NCBI GenBank assembly: GCA_003576765.1
Contig: QEVP01000021.1
Coordinates: 1-64,000, forward strand
DNA: 64,000 nt
From: Pseudomonadota bacterium
Lineage (GTDB): Bacteria; Pseudomonadota; Alphaproteobacteria; Rhizobiales; Xanthobacteraceae
Direction of reading: 5' to 3'
Below the pieces are notes generated by a model, which saw only the letters and a program-made list of their open reading frames with translations, ran no database searches and was not told where the DNA came from. The translations under genes were made by a program, and so were the position numbers. This document shows, in pieces, positions 61,373-64,000 of the stretch; position 1 is the stretch's first letter, and each line of letters opens with the position of its first letter.

Positions 61373-63115
61373 ATGCACGACACCACGATTGCGGAGCGCG
61401 ACGCCGCTCCTTCCGTTGCGAACCCGACCTTCGCCGAACTGTTCACGCCAAAACTCGTCACCGTGCTGCGCGAGGGCTACCGGCTCGCCCATTTCCGGGC
61501 CGACGTGGTGGCCGGTCTCACCGTGGCGATCGTGGCGCTGCCGTTGTCGATGGCGATCGCCATCGCCTCGGGCGTGTCGCCGGACCGCGGCCTCTACACG
61601 GCGATCGTCGGCGGCTGCCTGGTGTCGATGCTCGGCGGCAGCCGGTTCCAGATCGGCGGCCCGGCCGGCGCCTTCATCGTTCTCGTTGCGCTGACCGCCG
61701 AGCGTCATGGCGTCGACGGCGTCATCCTTGCCACCCTGATGGCCGGCCTGTTCCTGCTCGCGGCCGGCTTTTTGCGCATCGGCACCTACATTAAGTTCAT
61801 TCCCTATCCGGTGACGGTCGGCTTCACCGCCGGCATCGCCGTTATTATTTTCGCCAGCCAGTTGCGCGACCTGTTCGGCATCACGCTCACCGGCCATGAG
61901 CCCGGCGAGCTGCTGCCGAAACTGTGGGCGCTGGGGCAGGCGGCCTCCACCGCCAACGTTGCGGCGGTCGGGCTGTCGGCGGTGTGCATCGCCCTTATTG
62001 TCGGCTTGAAAAAGCTGCGCCCGTCGTGGCCCGGCATCCTGATCGCGGTGATCGTTGCGGCGGTCGCGGCATGGGCGCTGGCGCTGCCGGTCGAGACCAT
62101 CGGCACGCGCTTCGGCGGCATTCCAGACACGCTGCCGAGCCCGGCACTGCCGGACCTGTCGCTGGCCAAGATGCAGGCGGTGCTGCCGGATGCGATCGCC
62201 TTCGCGCTGCTCGGCGCCATCGAATCGTTGTTGTCGGCGGTGGTTGCCGACGGCATGACCGGCCGCCGCCATCGCTCCAACTGCGAACTGGTCGGCCAGG
62301 GCGTCGCCAATATCGGCTCGGCGCTGTTCGGCGGCATCTGCGTCACCGGCACCATCGCCCGCACCGCCACCAACATCCGCGCCGGCGCCCATGGCCCGGT
62401 AGCCGGAATCCTGCACGCCGGCTTTCTGCTGGCGTTCATGGCGGTGGCGGCGCCGCTTGCAAGCTATATCCCGCTCGCCTCGCTCGCCGCCGTGCTCGCC
62501 GTGGTGGCCTGGAACATGGCGGACCGTCAGGCGTTCGCCACGCTGATCCGCTCCTCGCGCGGCGATGCGCTGGTGCTGCTCGCGACCTTCGGGCTGACGA
62601 TCTTCCGCGACCTTACCGAGGGCATTCTGGTCGGCTTCGCGCTTGGCGCAGTGCTGTTCATTCACCGCATGGCCGAGACCACCGGCATCGAGGCGGCGGC
62701 GCCGCTCGTGGCCCAGGATCGGCCGGACGATGCCGGCGCGGCGCGCACCCCCTACGATGCCGCCCTTGCCGCCGATCCCGACATCGTGGTCTACCGCATC
62801 ACCGGCGCGTTCTTCTTCGGCGCGGCCTCGACGGTCGGCGCGGTGCTCGACGGCATCGCCGATCGCCACAAGGCGTTCGTCATCGATTTTTCGGCGGTGC
62901 CGTTCCTCGATTCCACCGCGGCGACCGCGATCGGCCGCATCGCCGAAAAATCGCACCATCACGGCGTCGCGGTGTACCTGACCGGAGCCTCGCGCCCGGT
63001 GCGCCGCGTGCTGCTGGCCCACGGCGTGCGCCGCGGCATCAAATACCGGCCGGACATCGCCACCGCGGTCGCCGACTTCAAGCGCGGTCGCGAGGATGCT
63101 ACATCAGCGGCCTGA
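61373..63115 (+). CDS. SulP-family anion transporter with STAS domain
   Basis: A 580-residue permease. Multiple membrane helices begin at RADVVAGLTVAIVALPLSMAIAIASGVSPDRGLYTAIVGG, with the SulP signature region GGSRFQIGGPAGAFIVLV and FALLGAIESLLSAVVADGMTGRRHRSNCELVGQGVANIGSALFGG. The C-terminal STAS domain spans about 455-565 (VVYRITGAFFFGAAST, AFVIDFSAVPFLDSTAATAIG). Members carry sulfate, bicarbonate or dicarboxylates; the anion here cannot be told. The GTG at 61352 is an alternative start. An XRE regulator precedes it. Confidence 0.91.
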   Translation: MHDTTIAERDAAPSVANPTFAELFTPKLVTVLREGYRLAHFRADVVAGLTVAIVALPLSMAIAIASGVSPDRGLYTAIVGGCLVSMLGGSRFQIGGPAGAFIVLVALTAERHGVDGVILATLMAGLFLLAAGFLRIGTYIKFIPYPVTVGFTAGIAVIIFASQLRDLFGITLTGHEPGELLPKLWALGQAASTANVAAVGLSAVCIALIVGLKKLRPSWPGILIAVIVAAVAAWALALPVETIGTRFGGIPDTLPSPALPDLSLAKMQAVLPDAIAFALLGAIESLLSAVVADGMTGRRHRSNCELVGQGVANIGSALFGGICVTGTIARTATNIRAGAHGPVAGILHAGFLLAFMAVAAPLASYIPLASLAAVLAVVAWNMADRQAFATLIRSSRGDALVLLATFGLTIFRDLTEGILVGFALGAVLFIHRMAETTGIEAAAPLVAQDRPDDAGAARTPYDAALAADPDIVVYRITGAFFFGAASTVGAVLDGIADRHKAFVIDFSAVPFLDSTAATAIGRIAEKSHHHGVAVYLTGASRPVRRVLLAHGVRRGIKYRPDIATAVADFKRGREDATSAA

Positions 63116-63280
63116 TTGCTGTCCGACCCTTTCCGCCTCTCGATGGAATCGGAGGCGGGGCTCTGTTCTTGTATTTTGACGCGTTTTCTTCACGCGAACC
63201 GGCCGACGCCGACCGAAGCCGGCTCTGGCCGGCGAAGGCCGGTTTCCACTTCGCTTGAAAACGCTATGGTTCGAGGTGTC

Positions 63281-64000
63281 ATGCCGACCCCCTCCCGCGC
63301 TCCCGCTGCCTGCCTGATCGGCTGGCCCGCCGCCCATTCGCGCTCGCCGCTGATCCATCATTACTGGCTGCGCACGCTCGGCATCAGCGGCGGCTACAGC
63401 ATCGAGGCGGTGCCGCCGGAGGAGTTCGCGGGCTTCATCGCCGAACTGCCGCGGCGCGGCTTCGTCGGCGCCAACGTCACCATTCCGCACAAGGAGCACG
63501 CGCTGCAGTTGGCCGAGCCGGACGCGCGCGCGAACGCTGTCGGCGCAGCCAACACGCTGTGGTTCGAGGACGGCCGGCTTCTCGCCACCAACACCGACGT
63601 CGAGGGTTTTCTTGCCAATCTCGACGCCTGCGCGCCGGGCTGGGACCGAACGAATGAGGCGCTGGTGCTCGGCGCCGGCGGCGCGGCGCGCGCGGTGGTG
63701 TTCGGCCTGAAGGAGCGCGGCATTGCGCGCGTCCATATCGCCAACCGCACGATTGCGCGCGCGGAAGCGCTGGCGCGGCAGTTCGGCGCAGGCACTGTGC
63801 CGCTCGCCTGGGAGCGGATCGACGCCGTCCTTCCGCAGGCAGGCCTTCTCGTCAACACCACCTCGCTCGGCATGCACGGCCAGCCGCCGCTTGCGCTCGA
63901 CGTCGCCCGGCTGCAGCCGCATGCCGTCGTCAACGATCTCGTTTATGTGCCGCTGGACACGCCGCTTCTGGCCGCGGCGCGGGCGCGGGGGCTGAAGACG
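63281..64000 (+). CDS. aroE: Shikimate dehydrogenase, 3' end outside window
   Basis: 240 codons run open to the window edge. The substrate site is GWPAAHSRSPLIHHYWL and the catalytic Lys is in NVTIPHKEHAL; the catalytic Asp is in TNTDVEGFL. The NADP Rossmann motif is LVLGAGGAARAVVFGLKE followed by ANRTIARAEAL (Arg for NADP), and NTTSLGMHGQPPL is conserved. GAGG lies five bases upstream of the ATG. It reduces 3-dehydroshikimate to shikimate in aromatic amino acid synthesis. Full length would be about 280 residues, so roughly 40 are missing. Confidence 0.93.
   Translation, partial: MPTPSRAPAACLIGWPAAHSRSPLIHHYWLRTLGISGGYSIEAVPPEEFAGFIAELPRRGFVGANVTIPHKEHALQLAEPDARANAVGAANTLWFEDGRLLATNTDVEGFLANLDACAPGWDRTNEALVLGAGGAARAVVFGLKERGIARVHIANRTIARAEALARQFGAGTVPLAWERIDAVLPQAGLLVNTTSLGMHGQPPLALDVARLQPHAVVNDLVYVPLDTPLLAAARARGLKT

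Overview
The window is high-GC DNA from an alphaproteobacterium, most likely a Hyphomicrobiales (Rhizobiales) member near Bradyrhizobium, Rhodopseudomonas or Rhodoplanes. Signs of this are ATGA-coupled operons, several leucine/isoleucine/valine-type ABC importers, a very long UvrB, DUF992 and CWC-type small proteins, an XRE regulator next to a SulP permease, and GC-rich palindromic repeats. No rRNA, tRNA, CRISPR array or insertion sequence was seen. Genes run off both ends: a histidine kinase at the left and aroE at the right.

Layout. (1) 0-12.6 kb: a histidine kinase and a sigma-54 response regulator, then a consensus -24/-12 promoter (3129-3144) in front of two periplasmic binding proteins, LivHMGF-type permeases and ATPases, a zinc alcohol dehydrogenase, a UbiD-type decarboxylase and its UbiX flavin prenyltransferase. 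This reads as a regulated uptake and breakdown operon, probably for an aromatic or unsaturated compound. (2) 12.7-15.2 kb: ubiT-ubiU-ubiV for oxygen-independent ubiquinone synthesis, followed by a frameshifted flavoprotein remnant. (3) 16-18.7 kb, minus strand: cystathionine beta-synthase and gamma-lyase/synthase. (4) 19.1-31.8 kb: a second ABC importer, a Baeyer-Villiger monooxygenase, an alpha/beta esterase, an amidase, a cupin, an aromatic-ring hydroxylase-type FAD enzyme, a DUF2848 protein and a GntR/FCD regulator. Four copies of one inverted-repeat operator lie at its promoters.

(5) 31.9-39.7 kb is the most unusual part. It holds a 57-residue membrane peptide, a CuA subunit II, and a B-type heme-copper subunit I in which the active-site tyrosine position is glutamine. 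These are followed by a fusion of heme farnesyltransferase with a SCO/SenC copper chaperone, a three-part cytochrome b/ferredoxin/FlpD fusion, a small periplasmic protein and a Crp/FNR-family regulator. NNR-like TTGAC boxes sit before the first and last genes. The set resembles the norSY-senC type of NO reductase cluster, but with electron-input modules I do not recognise from that family.

(6) 39.7-64 kb: modD, a binding protein paired with a chemoreceptor, uvrB, three glutathione transferases, an aldo/keto reductase, a sugar-dehydrogenase-like beta-propeller protein, an aspartate aminotransferase, a winged-helix/hydrolase fusion, DUF992, an EF-G-like protein without the catalytic histidine, an XRE regulator preceded by a perfect 19-bp-arm palindrome, a SulP permease and the start of aroE.

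Together these suggest a metabolically flexible organism that takes up many organic solutes and switches between aerobic and anaerobic (probably NO- or nitrate-related) respiration while keeping a ubiquinone supply without oxygen. All functions are read from sequence motifs; no database search was possible.
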